Positions 36,331 to 48,170 are shown, counted from the stretch's first letter. The stretch: DNA of 64,000 nucleotides from Proteles cristata cristata (GCA_017311185.1 JAESUZ010003171.1:1364001-1428000), one strand, 5' to 3'. Numbers and translations are program-made. The notes: generated from the sequence alone by a model not told the origin.

Positions 36331-36739
36331 ACCTCAGATGACCCTGACAGAGTAGGGCCTCTGAGATCTAAAACATGAGACAGAATCAATTGGCCAATCA
36401 GTTACACTTCCTTTCCATTGTGACTTAGCACAACAATGGCCCATTGTAACCAGAAAGCAGCTGTAGACACAAAGGGAAACATCCTTCTTTGTGCCTCTCT
36501 GGCTTTGTTCCAGGCCCCAATAGAATACAAACCAGAATCCCAGGCAGCATCGATGCTGGACTAAGGCAAATCATCTCTGTAGCAAGTCTGTAGTCAGAGA
36601 CAGTAGAGTAATAGGGTCAACTATCAAGGGATCAGATGTCTCTATCCACCCCTGCCACTATCCTTAGAGGCTGTGGTGTCCTGGCCCTCAGAAGCAGCTG
36701 TGGTCACCGAGTCTTCACAAACACTTACATTTGTAACTG

Positions 36740-36910
36740 CCATTTTCAGAGGGCCTTACTATGTTCCAGATACCACATAAAATATACTGTCTTGATATAT
36801 TCTTTTGAAGACCCTGTAAGATTAGATTGATCACCCCACTTTACAAATTAGGTTAAAGAGATAAGATAATTTTCTCGAGGCTACATATCACAAGGTCTGA
36901 CAGGAGGCAG
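36740..36910 (-). repeat. MIR SINE, antisense
   Basis: ttactatgttccagataccac, atattcttttgaagaccctg, atcaccccactttacaaatt, gataagataattttctcgag, ctacatatcacaaggtc: antisense MIR in order. Confidence 0.75.
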
Positions 36911-39900
36911 AAATATAAAGATGAATGAGACAAAGGTCATGAAGCTGGATCCCAGCTCTTATGTTAAACAAGATCCAGGTGGTTAACTCTAATTCTAGGG
37001 TCTCAGTTCAACCATTTTTAAGTTACCACTATGAAAAGTTACCACTGTAAAAGGGCTGCACTGAAAATTGGGGAAGAGCTTTATACAGAACTGAGCTTTC
37101 AGTGTCCCTGGAAAAACAAACACAGGAGTCTTACTTATCTTAATTCTGAAAGCCTAAATTCAAAACAGCATCTCTGAGCTACACAGAATCTGAGTGGCAA
37201 GAAGTCAAGAGAGAAAAGCCTGGAGAGGAGGGAGAAAATTCTCCCTTAGATCAGACTGTGGGCTCCCTTATCCTTAGTTCTGCAGTATGTCTTCCCCAAA
37301 CTACTTCCCGGCAGTCTATTTTATGATAGTCTAGGAGGATGAGGTTCTGCTCACCCTCCCTCTGCTGACTGGTGAGTAACAATGCCACTGGCCCACATGA
37401 CTAATGTAGTGGGAGTTGCCTCAGTTATACTGTCCTCAAAGGAAAAATATACTGCCACTTTCCTCAGTTATATCAGAGCTTCTTGGCCAGACTGCCCCTG
37501 ACCCTCAGAGGTTGGGGACTGAACCCTAAGAATAGGGGCTTAGAAGAGAGTGGGGTTTGAATGGTTAGGCCAAAAAGCCCTGATCCTCTTTGAGGGCCTC
37601 CCTTCAAATCCTGTTGGATTACTCACAAGGAAGCCTCATACCTATCAAATTTAGAGTCTCCATATTCCTCTAATAGACAACTTCCAAGGGTAACTCGAGC
37701 AAAAAAGATGTCCTGAGGCCACTCTCTCTGCTCTGATTTTAATCCCGCTAACACCACATTTTTAGTCAATGTTGGAGAATGGGGCTGGTTGTTGATGGAA
37801 GGTGAGATGACACACCTTCCTGAAAAAAAAATCCATGAGCTCCTCAGTAGGCAAGGAGAACAAAAAGGAGGGCCAGATCCCAGACTAGGTCAGGGTTATC
37901 TCTAAACAATGGTTCCCTCCTCCAGGCTCATTCCATATCCTGTGTGCCATCTAGTAGGACAGACACATGTGACCAGAAGGAAGGGAACCACGAGGGACCC
38001 TGCATGAAGGGGGGTCTCCTTGGAAAGGGCTGCAATCACAGCACCCTAGCCACTCACGTAGTTGAGGAAGATACTGATGGCAACCTAGGCTCCCATCTAA
38101 CTTGTCCTTTAGTGTATTTTCCAAGATAAAGTGTGACTGAGGCCAGAGAGAGCCCCAGAAGATTCCTTATTTACATCATCATAATAGGCTATTCAAAAAA
38201 CAAAATAAAACAAATGAAACAACCCCAACCTAAACTTTCTGGAACAACGAATACTTCTTTCTGTTGGTATTATGATGATTCTTTTTAATAAGTTTGAAAA
38301 AGAAAGGCATTCTGTTGGTGTTTTCCATAGCTTCTGCTTCTTCAGCTCCAAGAAGCCTGGACTGGTAAAGTGCCTCTGCCTAGGGCTCAGACACCTCCCA
38401 TGCTCTCCACAGCACAACTCCTATCACATCATATTATTCTTGCCTCTTGCTTTCTCTCCCTCTCAGAGAACATTTTCCGTTTTTTGCATTTTGGGATATA
38501 GAAAGTTCATTAGGTTTTGAGTAACAAAGAGAGTTTCATTTTCTCAGATCCTCCTATGTGTCTCTCATCCCACCCCACTGCTTGACTCTGAGATTTCCTC
38601 TGCTTTGAGTTTCAGGACTCAGAAGACATAATGCCCGGCATTAGACTCAGGTTTAGTCCTATCAGGTAGAGGGTTCAACAACTCAAATACAGGGGCCATA
38701 CTGGACACTGTACAAGTCTCTCCACCACAAACAGTAGCATCTCCAACAGAGCAGGACTCAAAGACTGTGCTTAGTCATTGTTGTCTCAATAATGGACAGC
38801 TGGTGGTGGCATCATGTTCTGCTGTACACCTGCTCTCCAGCTCACCTGAGAATACTGGGCACCAAGATCAGGATCGCAAACACCATCTCCTGTCCTGTCT
38901 CCTTCTCTGAACTAGGACAACCCAAGATTCCTACAAATGCTCCAATCCTCTTTCTCTCATGTACTTAGAGATGGTCCCAAGGAGAAGCCCTCAGTGTTCA
39001 CCATGTAGGGAGAAGGAGTAATGACTCTTCACGGCAATCAATACCTGCTCTACAGGAATAGAAGCTGCAGTCCATGGGAAACCCGTGAGGTCAGCATGGA
39101 CAAGGAGACACAGCTCCTCTTACTCCGTCCCATCCCTATCCTCCAGATCACAAAGTACCTCACACCTTAACCTGTTGAGCCAACTGACATGGAAAGCATT
39201 GAGGCCTATAGGAAACTTGAGGGAAAGAGGAAAATAGAAGGGTCTCACCTCATTATCTAACTAACATTTTAAGGATCCTAATGTCAGAAACCTTGACACC
39301 TTGAACATACAAGGTTTCCTCTTGTTGGAATCAGTCCATTAATAGGTGTCCTCTTCCAACTAAATGAAGCTGATGAAGCAGTTTGAGCCATAGTCTCAAC
39401 CTTCACAGAAAGCCCTATTTGGATAGGGAGTCAAGACTCACCCAGAAGTAAGGACATCATAGTGTGGAGGAATAGACTATGCACGTAGCACAGGACTTCA
39501 GAGCAGCACAAATTCACATAAAGGAAAGAGATCACCTCCAAGTGTAAGCTCCTAAAGGTGACAAAGCCTGAGCCAGCTCCCAAATAAGAGACATTATTGT
39601 TAAGTAGAGAGAAAGCTGTTAAGATATGCAAACTCTAAGTTTTCAGCAGTGGCAGAATGGGCCATTTCAGTCCCATTGTATGAAATGATGCTGTCTTCTT
39701 AGGCTTGATATTAGTTTAAAGTAAAATAAAACCATTTCCTGCTTGATTACAGTTAGAATCAGAGAAGGATTTTAAGTCTGACCCTCAGTAGTGTTTAAAA
39801 TAGTGGAAAAGAGCAGATAAGGCATTGAATAAAATGAATGTTTCTGATCTCAATCCAGTTACTGTCGAATGCAGCAGCGGATGGAAAGGTAGGTCGCCTC

Positions 39901-41034
39901 TGGCATTCTCAACCATAAGAAATTTAACGATGGATGAAAATGGATAAAATCAAGATGTTCTGATAGAATGGGGAGGTTTCAATATCTCAGAAAATTAGGA
40001 TCCTTGTAACCAATTTTATGATAGCTGGATTATAGCTAAATAGGATTTTAAGTCTATTGTAAATGAAAGGAAATCTAATTTAACTGGGCCACATCATTTT
40101 TACTGAAATGTGATAAATGCTAATTTCTTTGCCGGGCACCAATGACTTGGCTTGTGATAGCTGTTTGTGAGGTGCTCAAGTCTGACCAATCTCAAATTGG
40201 CCTTTTCCAGTCCTAAAGCTAAGCCTGGAATCCACACATTCAGGATGGGGTGGGCAATTAAGGGAAGCAATCAAAGTTTTACCTGCTTTGCTCCAAGCCC
40301 TCATTGCTATGTGCCCAAGGTCATTTGGCCACTTTTTAGAACCACCTCTTTTTTATCAACTTTAGCCTCACCAGAGCTGCAAGATCATATCCCAAGTACC
40401 TAATTTTAACCACTCTCCCCCCATTTTTTATTATTCCTGTCTGTAAAATATGAAAAAAAAAATAAATAAAATATCCAAAGGCAATGTTGTCATCTACACA
40501 AAAGCCAAGAGATAGAAAAGGACAGGCCAACATGGCAGACAATAAGTAATGAGTACAGTTGATGCACAAGATATCCAATGGAAAGCGAGGACATAGGTGT
40601 GTATTACTGAAATGTCCTTGAGAATTCCAATTCTGGAGTCATTCTTTAATATTCAAGTAACATCATCAGAGGTCACATTTTATTTCCCTACCACACCATT
40701 TCTTTGGGAATGTAATAACCACGTGGTTGCTTTTAGTCCTGAACTACAAACCATTACTGACACAGACTATAATACTTAACCAACTTTCTGAACACTTGAG
40801 GATGTCATAAGAAATTTTAATACTGAAAGATAAAACTTAAGTACTCCTTATATCTACTAGCTGTAACTCATTCTAACCTTTACTGACCCTTTCCCTTCTT
40901 AGCCCTGACCCTCTTGCTGGGGTTTGCCCTTGCTCATACCAGACTTCCTTCTACTGACCTGTCTTTGCCTACTTCTTGGGCCCCCAACCCTGTCCCCGAA
41001 ACCATCTAATAAAGATACTCATGTTTATAACTAT
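36911..41034. other. Long, mostly unique non-coding stretch with a CNE-like block
   Basis: About 4 kb with no repeat I can name, apart from an A-rich patch near 40450-40472. About 39640-40170 is AT-rich, repeat-free and motif-dense (ttaacgatggatgaaaatgg, gtgataaatgctaatttctt), the best candidate for conserved regulatory sequence in the window. No plausible exon seen. Confidence 0.45.
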
Positions 41035-41270
41035 AATATTTACTGAGCACTTTCATATAACATTGTTTTAGGCATTTTATCTACCTTAACTCATTTAAAT
41101 ATCTAAGTATCCTTAAGATATAGGTAATATTATATTCATATTTTATAGATTGGAAAGCTGAAGCACAGATATTTTAAGTAAATTATGCAAGATTTAGAGA
41201 TGGTACATGGTGCAGGTTACAACTCAGATGCAGGAGTCAAACTCCAGAGATGATGGTTTGAACTATTTTC
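41035..41270 (-). repeat. MIR SINE, antisense
   Basis: tactgagcactttcatataac, gttttaggcattttatctacc, actcatttaaatatctaagt, tattttatagattggaaagc, tgaagcacagatattttaag, ggagtcaaactccagag: antisense MIR, well ordered. Confidence 0.8.
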
Positions 41271-41349
41271 TTATAGTGAATATCCAAAGAACAATCTCTA
41301 CACCCAAGGAATACTGGTTCATTTAATATATAAGACAGTTTAGTGCACG

Positions 41350-41690
41350 GTGATAGTTAATGTATCAACTTGGCCTAGCTTACAGTGTCCAGCTGTTTGA
41401 TCAAACACCAGTCTAGATGTTTCTGTAAAGGTATTTTTTTAGATGTAGACTGAGTAAGAAAATCATTAAGTCAGTGAACAAATTAGTAAGTAAATAAATA
41501 AATTATCAGATGATCTCCATAATGTGGGTGGGTCTCATCTAAACAACAAAAGCTTTAACAGCAAAGGCTAAGATTCCTCAAAGTAGAAGGAATTCTCCTC
41601 AAGGCTGCAATGCAGACTCCACTGTATACTTGAAATTCATTTGGAGAGTAGATCTTAAGCATTTTACAATAGAGAAAGAAAGGCAACCAT
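41350..41690 (+). repeat. Medium-reiteration, LTR-like repeat
   Basis: gatagttaatgtatcaacttggcc, cagctgtttgatcaaac, gatgtagactgagtaagaaa, gtgggtgggtctcatct: same family as 30003-30440 but sense. The latter ends in the reverse complement of this element's start. Confidence 0.6.
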
Positions 41691-41770
41691 TGAGGTGAAA
41701 GATAATCCTTTCACAATGTATGCATGTATCAAATCATCATGTTCTATACTTTAAATATATACAATTTGTT

Positions 41771-42020
41771 GGGGTACATAGGTGGTTCAGTCAGGTTAAG
41801 TGTTCAACTCTTGGTTCTTGGCTCAGGTCATAATCTCATGGTTTGTGGGATCAAGCCCTATGCCAGGCTCTGTGCTGACAGCATGGAGCCTGCATGGGAT
41901 TCTCTCTCTTCTCTCTCTGCCTTTCCCCCCACCTTCTCTCTTTCTCTCTCTCTCTCTCTCTGTCTCTCTCTCAAAATAAATACACATTTAAAATGTTTTA
42001 ATTGAAAAAATAAAAAATAA
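41771..42020 (+). mobile_element. Feliform SINE, diverged
   Basis: ggggtacataggtggttcagtc head, gtgggatcaagccctatgcc box B region, gctctgtgctgacagcatgg. The CT-rich block is expanded to a (CT)n-like run at about 41940-41960. Imperfect TSD tatatacaatttgt / tatatataatttgt on the two sides. Confidence 0.95.
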
Positions 42021-42636
42021 GTATATATAATTTGTCAATTTTACTTCCCTAAAGCTGGAAAAAAATAAATACACAGGCTAAAGATGGGTAGATAGAGAAT
42101 ATAATAATAATAAAAGAATACAACAGAACACTGCCTGAGTTTCCAACCAACTATTCTGTGGAACTTTGACTCAAGACCTGCAATATCAACTCTTAGCTGA
42201 ATTTCTATCCCTTCAGTCTGCTCTACAAATTTCAGACTTGTCAGCCCCTAAAGTCAAATGAGCCAATTCCTAGAAGGGTGAGAGTAGATCTAGAGCATCT
42301 AAGTAGGCTTAAGTCTTCCAAGTGTCTAAAGTCTTTCTTATACAGGATGCTAATCCAAGGATAATTTTTCATGTTTGATTTTACTGAAAGAAACCCTTTC
42401 CAGGCTGAATAGCGGCAAGAACAAAAGGTGTTGGGGAAAACAAAATCCCAGCCTTTCATATTCTTCCCCAGTGGAATTTCCATCAAGGGTAAGATTATCC
42501 ATACTCTGTGCAGAGAGAAAGTCCTGGACAATGCTCCGATCTACAAATGAGGCCACCTCTCCCACATCCAGAGGGTTTTCCCAAGGCAATTCCAGCTCAC
42601 ACGGTGCCCAATATAAAAACATGTTCCTTGCTTCTC
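42021..42636. other. Non-coding stretch, no recognised element
   Basis: Frames of up to 96 codons overlap on both strands; nothing recognised. Confidence 0.4.
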
Positions 42637-42985
42637 TATTTTGATCTGAATGTTTGTATCCCTTCAGTATTCAAATGCTAAAACCCTAACTAACAAAAAT
42701 AATGGTATTAGTGGGTGGGACCTTTGGCAGGTGATTAGGTCACAAGAATGGAGCTCTCATCAATGAGATTAGTGCACCACCTCTAAGATCCCACAAAACT
42801 CCCACTTCCCTTTCTGCCACGTGAGGATATAATGTGAGGTCTGTAACCCAGTATCAGACCATACTGGTGCCCTGTTATAATGTTTCTAGCTTCCAGTACA
42901 ATGAGAAATAAACTTCTGTTGTTTATAAACCACACAGTCTGTGGTTTTGGTTGTAGCACCCCAAAGACAGTCACCAAAATCTCCT
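42637..42985 (+). mobile_element. MaLR-type (MLT1-like) solo LTR
   Basis: gatctgaatgtttgtatccc, attcaaatgctaaaacccta, gcaggtgattaggtcacaag, ccacgtgaggatataatgtg, acaatgagaaataaacttct, gttgtttataaaccacacag. Follows the LTR end to end, with no internal region. Confidence 0.8.
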
Positions 42986-43159
42986 TGTGCTTGGTGCACT
43001 TATCACATCTTACTCAATACAGTCAGATACATCACTCAGCGTAGCATCCGAGGCATGAAATTTAACATCTTCTGAGTGGAGTCCAGTGGCCTGTGAAAGG
43101 AGTTTTGGATGTGCCGCTCACATATTTGGAAAAGCCTATGTCTCCACTCCTGATTTTTT

Positions 43160-43745
43160 TTTTTTTTTGTCCCTCACCTTTCCCTGGGTCACTCTACAAT
43201 CCCTATTCACAACCATCAAGGACAAAGACACACAGCCCTCCTCACCCTCCTAATACACTTCTACTCATTCAGCTCCACCCCCCTCCAGCCTCTGTGTTGT
43301 ACTTCAAAGACCCAAACAAGCTCCTTTCTTCCTGAAGACTTTTGCAGTTACTTGTTCCCTTTACCCAGAATGCCCTGTTCTCCCAACTGCTTTATGTCCT
43401 ACTTCCTCTGTTAAAATTTCTGCCCAGCTGTGACTTTCTCAAATAGGCTTTCCCCATCCCCTTATCTCTGTGTATCCCTGTGTTCCCCCAGCTCCTTATC
43501 TTGCCTTTGTTTTATTTATCACACTTTGACTAGGGAAAGCTCAATTCAATGTGTGTATGTATATAAATATATATATGTATGTATTTGTATACATGTATGT
43601 TAATTGTCCATAAAACCCCACTACCATGAAAGCTTCCTGAGACCAACATCACACTGTTTCTTTTGCTTACTCCTGTTTCCTCAAAATACAGAGAAGTGCT
43701 TGGCATATGTAGGATATTCAGCTAAATAAATGAAAGAATAAATTT
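43160..43745 (+). repeat. L2 LINE 3' end
   Basis: tacttgttccctttacccagaatgccctg, aaaatttctgcccagctgtg, tttatttatcacactttgac, atgaaagcttcctgagaccaac, gtgcttggcatatgtaggat and a final gctaaataaatgaaagaata tail: complete L2 3' order. An AT-rich tract (43555-43610) interrupts it. Its start abuts a T run at about 43153-43168. Confidence 0.8.
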
Positions 43746-43984
43746 TTATATGATTCAATGAAAGGATTCAGTTCAGCTTTTTTAACCTACAAATAAGTGA
43801 ACTAGTATTCCTATTATTTGCTACAAAATAACCCATCACTTACTTATTGGTTTTGTGGTACTGACTTTATCATAAGCCCCATATTTAAGGTATAAGATTT
43901 TGAAAAAGTAGGTTCAAATTATCACTGGAAATATAAATAATATGAATAAAAAAATAAAATCTTTTGCCTTAAGAATTATATGGG

Positions 43985-44204
43985 TGGGACACCTTGGTGG
44001 CTCAGTAGGTTAAGCTTCCAATTTCAGCTCAGGTTATGATCTTGCAGTTGGTGGGTTCAAGCCCTGCATCAGGCTCTGTGCTGACAGCTCAGAGCCTGGA
44101 ACTTTCTCTGAATTATGTGTATCTCCCTCTCTCTCTCTCTGCCCCTCCCCTGCTTGCATTCTCTCTCACTCTCAAAAATAAATGAACATTTTAAAAAAAA
44201 TTTT
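43985..44204 (+). mobile_element. Feliform SINE
   Basis: tgggacaccttggtggctcag head, gggttcaagccctgcatcagg box B, gctgacagctcagagcctgg. Perfect 15-bp TSD taagaattatatggg at 43970-43984 and 44205-44219. Confidence 0.97.
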
Positions 44205-44319
44205 TAAGAATTATATGGGCCTTTCTGATGCATAATTTTTTTTAAAGCTCCTTATGCAATTCTGACGTGTTCTCTCACCTCCACCTCACATGAAAACTAC
44301 TGCTCTAGCTATTAACCAC

Positions 44320-44580
44320 CTCATGTGGGCTCAGCACTGGAAGATAAAGAAATGGTGTAAGGCATAGAATTTGCCCTTGAATCACTTACTGTCTCAGTGG
44401 GGAGACAAACATGTACTGAAAACGATCAGAATATTAAGTACTAAATTTTCTGGGAAATTATACACATGGAAGAACATTAAGATAAACGCTGTTGGAGATA
44501 GTCAGAAACAAAAAATAACTTGGTCATGTGTAAAGGATTCATTGTGACTACTAGACCTGATTTTATAAAGGATAATAAAT
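44320..44580 (-). repeat. Probable L2 3' region, antisense
   Basis: ctcagcactggaagataaag, tagaatttgcccttgaatc, cagtggggagacaaacatg: resembles the antisense L2 tail (gctggggatac...ctcaaggagctcacagtctagtgggggagacagac). Diverged. Confidence 0.45.
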
Positions 44581-45156
44581 AAAATGGAATTCTGCCCTGT
44601 TCCTTTGGGAAGACAGTTTAAGTTGGCAATTTCCTCCACTTACCATCCAGTTTGTTTTCCAGTTAAGTATCTGCAAGTGAAAAATGAACTATCTTAATAG
44701 AGTAAGCAAAATTCATAAGATGTAATAAGGGCTTTCAATGACAGTCATTTACTTAAAATTAAATGCCTGTGGCACAACTGTCTGAATTGAAGCACATGTA
44801 AGTCTGTTACTTAATCCATCTTATATGTGTGTGCACATGTATGTACACACACCTGTATATTTATCTTTTTAAAATATATTCATAATAAAGTATCAGACTG
44901 CCCACTCTTCATGCTGACCATGGGAACTCTGTCTCCACAAAAAGTTGAGTAGTCTAGTGGTTCTTTTCCAGATTATGTAGGTGATTCTATTTTAAAAACA
45001 TGCAGCATTTCTGGCAGTAGAGACTTTCAAAACACTTGGCACTATATTTGTGCAGAATGCACCCCCTCAGCAAATATATCAGATCCTTGAATTTGTGTTT
45101 CTATACCAGACTCGCTGCTAGTTCCATGATTTTCTTCTTTATGCCCTTCCTTCAAA

Positions 45157-45186
45157 AATGAATATATATATATATATATATTCATT
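45157..45186. repeat. 30-bp perfect AT palindrome
   Basis: aatgaa, then nine TA units, then ttcatt: the whole 30 bases equal their own reverse complement. A looser AT-rich echo (atatatattcatttaat) follows to about 45205. Confidence 0.95.
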
Positions 45187-45275
45187 CAATATATATTCAT
45201 TTAATAGATGAATTAAGCCCATTTGGATGAAGGCAGGGAAAATATATATTAATTTCTAGCATCTCCTAAATAGTT

Positions 45276-45372
45276 CTCAGGATGTAGGCTCCTTGGCGGC
45301 AGCAGCAGTTTCACCTGAGGACCTGTTAAAATGGAAAGATCTCAAACTACACCTCAGAAATACTGAATTAGA
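45276..45372 (+). mobile_element. MER5A-like DNA transposon, left half
   Basis: ggcagcagcagtttcacctgagg, acctgttaaaatgg, then aaatactgaattaga match the first half of MER5A. The second half resumes at 53576, after an 8.2-kb L1. Confidence 0.8.
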
Positions 45373-46693
45373 GAAGTTGTGAAGGGTGAGGATCTTAGGT
45401 TCACCTGTTCTACAAATACATTTAGGTAACATCCACATCAATGTAAATAATCAAGAAAATGACAGGAAGACTGGTAAAATATGCTAAAATGTAAAGAGGT
45501 CACATCAAAGAGGGTAAGAAGATCAGAGATTGAGTGAAGAGCCAAAGTGACACTTAAGACTGTCCCCAAAAGGGAGGGATGCTGTGAGCATTAAGAGGGA
45601 AGACTAGCAAAGCAAACCTCATACCTGGTACCCTAGGCACATGGGACTTTCACTGGCAAGATGAATCCCCATAACACTTGGCTTTGAAAACCAAAGGGAC
45701 TGAACTTCACAAGTTCTTACCATCAGTGGTATTTGTACATGGAAATTTAAATATCATCAACCACAGTTCTGGAAGAGGCAGAGGGCAACAGGAAATGGAG
45801 TCCCTACACTTAAAGAGAGAGTGTAACAAACAGTCCTGCTGATATATACCATGGAAGCACTAGCTTGAAAAACTTCTAGGGAATACAAGAGGGAGATCTG
45901 TTTAATAATCTCAGAGCATATGCTGAAGGGGCAGAGATCTTTGGATGACTTTTCCAAGAATAAAAGAGCTGGTAGGTGCCATTTCCCACTCCACCTTCCC
46001 CACTCCAGCCTAGATACACTGATGCCCATGAGAATCAGTGCAGCTGCCAACAATGGCTACAGGTCCCCTTCCACAGAAGACTTGCTCATACCTTGCCGAC
46101 ACGGGTGCCCTGCCCTCATATCCTCCTGTAAACCCACCCCTCCTACTTGGACTCAACAAAATCCATACAAAGCAGCATCAGAAGCATGGCAGTGTGGAAG
46201 TAGCCCCAAAGCAGGTTAGAACCGCTCCAGAGTTACCCCTGCCCCAGGGAGAGAGAAAGATAATCACATCAACACCAGCAGTGGGCTGTGGGCAGACATC
46301 GGATCTGACTATAGGCGCTGCCAAACAACAAAAATTTCTCAGGACACAACACAGGGAGAGGGCCCTGCAGTTCCATGTGGTGCATCTTTGGCAAATGTCA
46401 GGTCTAACCCAACCCAAGACCAAGGCAGCCCCAGAGTGGCCCAGTAAAAACAGAGACCAAACCCTGCCCATAACAGGCAAAAGGGCCTGAAAGATAACTG
46501 AACTTAAGGCAAAGGGAGCTCAGCATAACAGAAGGGCATATACAATGCATACAGGAGACACACCTGAAGGGCAAGGTTCTGGTGAACAGAAGATGGTACA
46601 CACAGAGCACTAAAGACTCTTCTTCATAAGGTCACTACCCTCAAGAGCAGGAGATGTAGCTGACTTTCCTAACACATAAAAACACACAGAGAT

Positions 46694-46908
46694 GGGTGCC
46701 TGGGTGGCACAATCAGTTGAGCATCTGACTTCAGCTCATGTCATGATCTCATGATTCACGAGTTTGAGTCCCACCTCAGGCTCTGTGCTGACATCTCAGA
46801 GCCTAGAGACTGCTTCAGATTCTGTGTCCCCTCTTTCTCTCTCCTCTCCCCCACCCATGCATGCTCTCTCGCGCTCTCTCAAAAATAAATAAATATGTAA
46901 AAACTAAA
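46694..46908 (+). mobile_element. Feliform SINE, first of a three-SINE cluster
   Basis: gggtgcctgggtggcacaatc head, gagtttgagtcccacctcagg, gctgacatctcagagcctag, tail aaaaataaataaatatgtaaaaac. Inserted at the junction between the 5' UTR and the recognisable ORF1 of the large L1. Confidence 0.95.
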
Positions 46909-47069
46909 AGACAGGCACTTGGGTGGCTCAGTCAGTTAAGCATCCTACTTCAGCTCAGGTCATGATCTCGGGGCTCATGAGTTTGAGCCCCACATCAGGC
47001 TTTGCCCCTCCTCCACTCACACTCTGTCTCTCTCTCAAAAATAAAGAAATAAAAACTTTTAAAAAAATA
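46909..47069 (+). mobile_element. Feliform SINE with internal deletion
   Basis: Head caggcacttgggtggctcagtc and box B gtttgagccccacatcagg, after which the sequence jumps to tttgcccctcctccactc. The whole ctgtgctgacagctcagagcc...ttctgtgtctc block (about 60-70 bp) is missing. Tail aaaaataaagaaataaaaac. Confidence 0.94.
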
Positions 47070-47074
47070 AAAGA

Positions 47075-47286
47075 GGGGTCCCTGGGTGGCTCAGTCGTTT
47101 AAGTGTCCGACTTCAGCGCAGGCCATGATCTCACGGTTCGTGGGTTCGAGCCCCACATCGGGCTCTGTGCTGACAGCTCAGGGCCTGGAGCCTGCTTCAG
47201 ATTCTGTGTCTCTCTCTCTGTGCCCCTCCCCCACTCATTCTCTGTGTCTGTCTCAAAAATAAATTAACTATTAAAAATTTTTAAAA
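47075..47286 (+). mobile_element. Feliform SINE, third of the cluster
   Basis: gggtccctgggtggctcagtcg head, cgtgggttcgagccccacatcg box B, gctgacagctcagggcctgg, tail caaaaataaattaactattaaa. Directly followed by the ORF1 remnant. Confidence 0.96.
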
Positions 47287-47296
47287 AGAAAAGAAA

Positions 47297-48170
47297 AAAA
47301 CAGACACAGAGTTAGAAAAAAATGAGAAGACAGAGGAGCAAGTCCCAAGTGAAAAACAGGACAAAATCACAAGACAGTTAAACAAAATGGAGGTAAACAA
47401 TATGCTTGATAGAGAATTAGAAGTAGTGGTCATAAAGATACTCGCTGGATTCAAGAAAAGAGTCGAGGACCTGAGTGAGAACTTCAGCAAAGAGACAAAA
47501 AACATAAAAGAGAAGCAATCACCAATGAATAACTCAGTAACTAAAATTAAAAATACACCAGACGGAATAAATAGTAGACTAGAAGAAGCAGATAAACAGA
47601 CGAGCAACCTGGAAGACAGACTAATGGAAAGTAATCAAGCTAAACAGGAGACAGAAAAAAATAACATAAAATAAGAACAGACTCAGCAACACATCAAGTG
47701 TACTAACATTTCATTTTATAGGGATTACAGAGAAGAGGAAAAAAAGGGTCCAGAAATTTGAAGAAATAATAGCAAAAAGCTTCCTGAATCCAGGTAAGGA
47801 AAGAGAAACCCAGATCCAAGAGGCACAGAAACCCCCTGACAAAAATCAACCCAAGGAGGTCTACACCAAGACACACAGTAATTAAAATGGCAACAAGTAG
47901 TGATAAAGAGAGAACTTTAAAAGCAGCAAGAGAACGGTTACATAAAAGGGAAATGCCACAAGGCTATTGGCTCATTATTCAGCAGAAACTTTTCAGGAAA
48001 GAAGGGACTGGCATGATACATTCAAAGTGCTGGGAAGAAAACACCTGCAACCAAGAGTATTCTTTCTACCCAGCAAGGCTATCATTCGGAATAGAAGGAG
48101 AGATAAAGAGTTTCCCAGAAAAACAAAAGTGAAAAGGATCCATCATTACTAAACCAGCCCTACAAGAAAT
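47297..48170 (+). pseudogene. L1 ORF1 remnant (RNA-binding chaperone protein)
   Basis: L1 ORF1p is the RNA-binding trimeric protein of the L1 particle. The coiled-coil part is open from about 47297 through the ATG at 47387 to 47674, with heptad-like text such as INSRLEEADKQTSNLEDRL. The RNA-recognition domain is largely missing or unrecognisable. The C-terminal domain reappears after frame changes: RSTPRHTVIK near 47860, then PARLSFGIEGEIKSFPEKQK at about 48070-48130. That is the conserved ORF1p C-terminus with one substitution run. The true start is lost upstream at the SINE cluster. Confidence 0.85.

Noticed and set aside
19490..42985. Retroviral provirus made of LTRs at 19.5, 35.0 and 42.6 kb
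   Set aside because: The three MaLR LTRs are differently diverged, lack internal gag/pol text between them and are separated by unrelated sequence, so they are independent solo LTRs.
46694..47286. CRISPR-like array of direct repeats
   Set aside because: The repeats are three full SINEs of about 160-215 bp with A tails in a mammalian genome, not short repeats with spacers.
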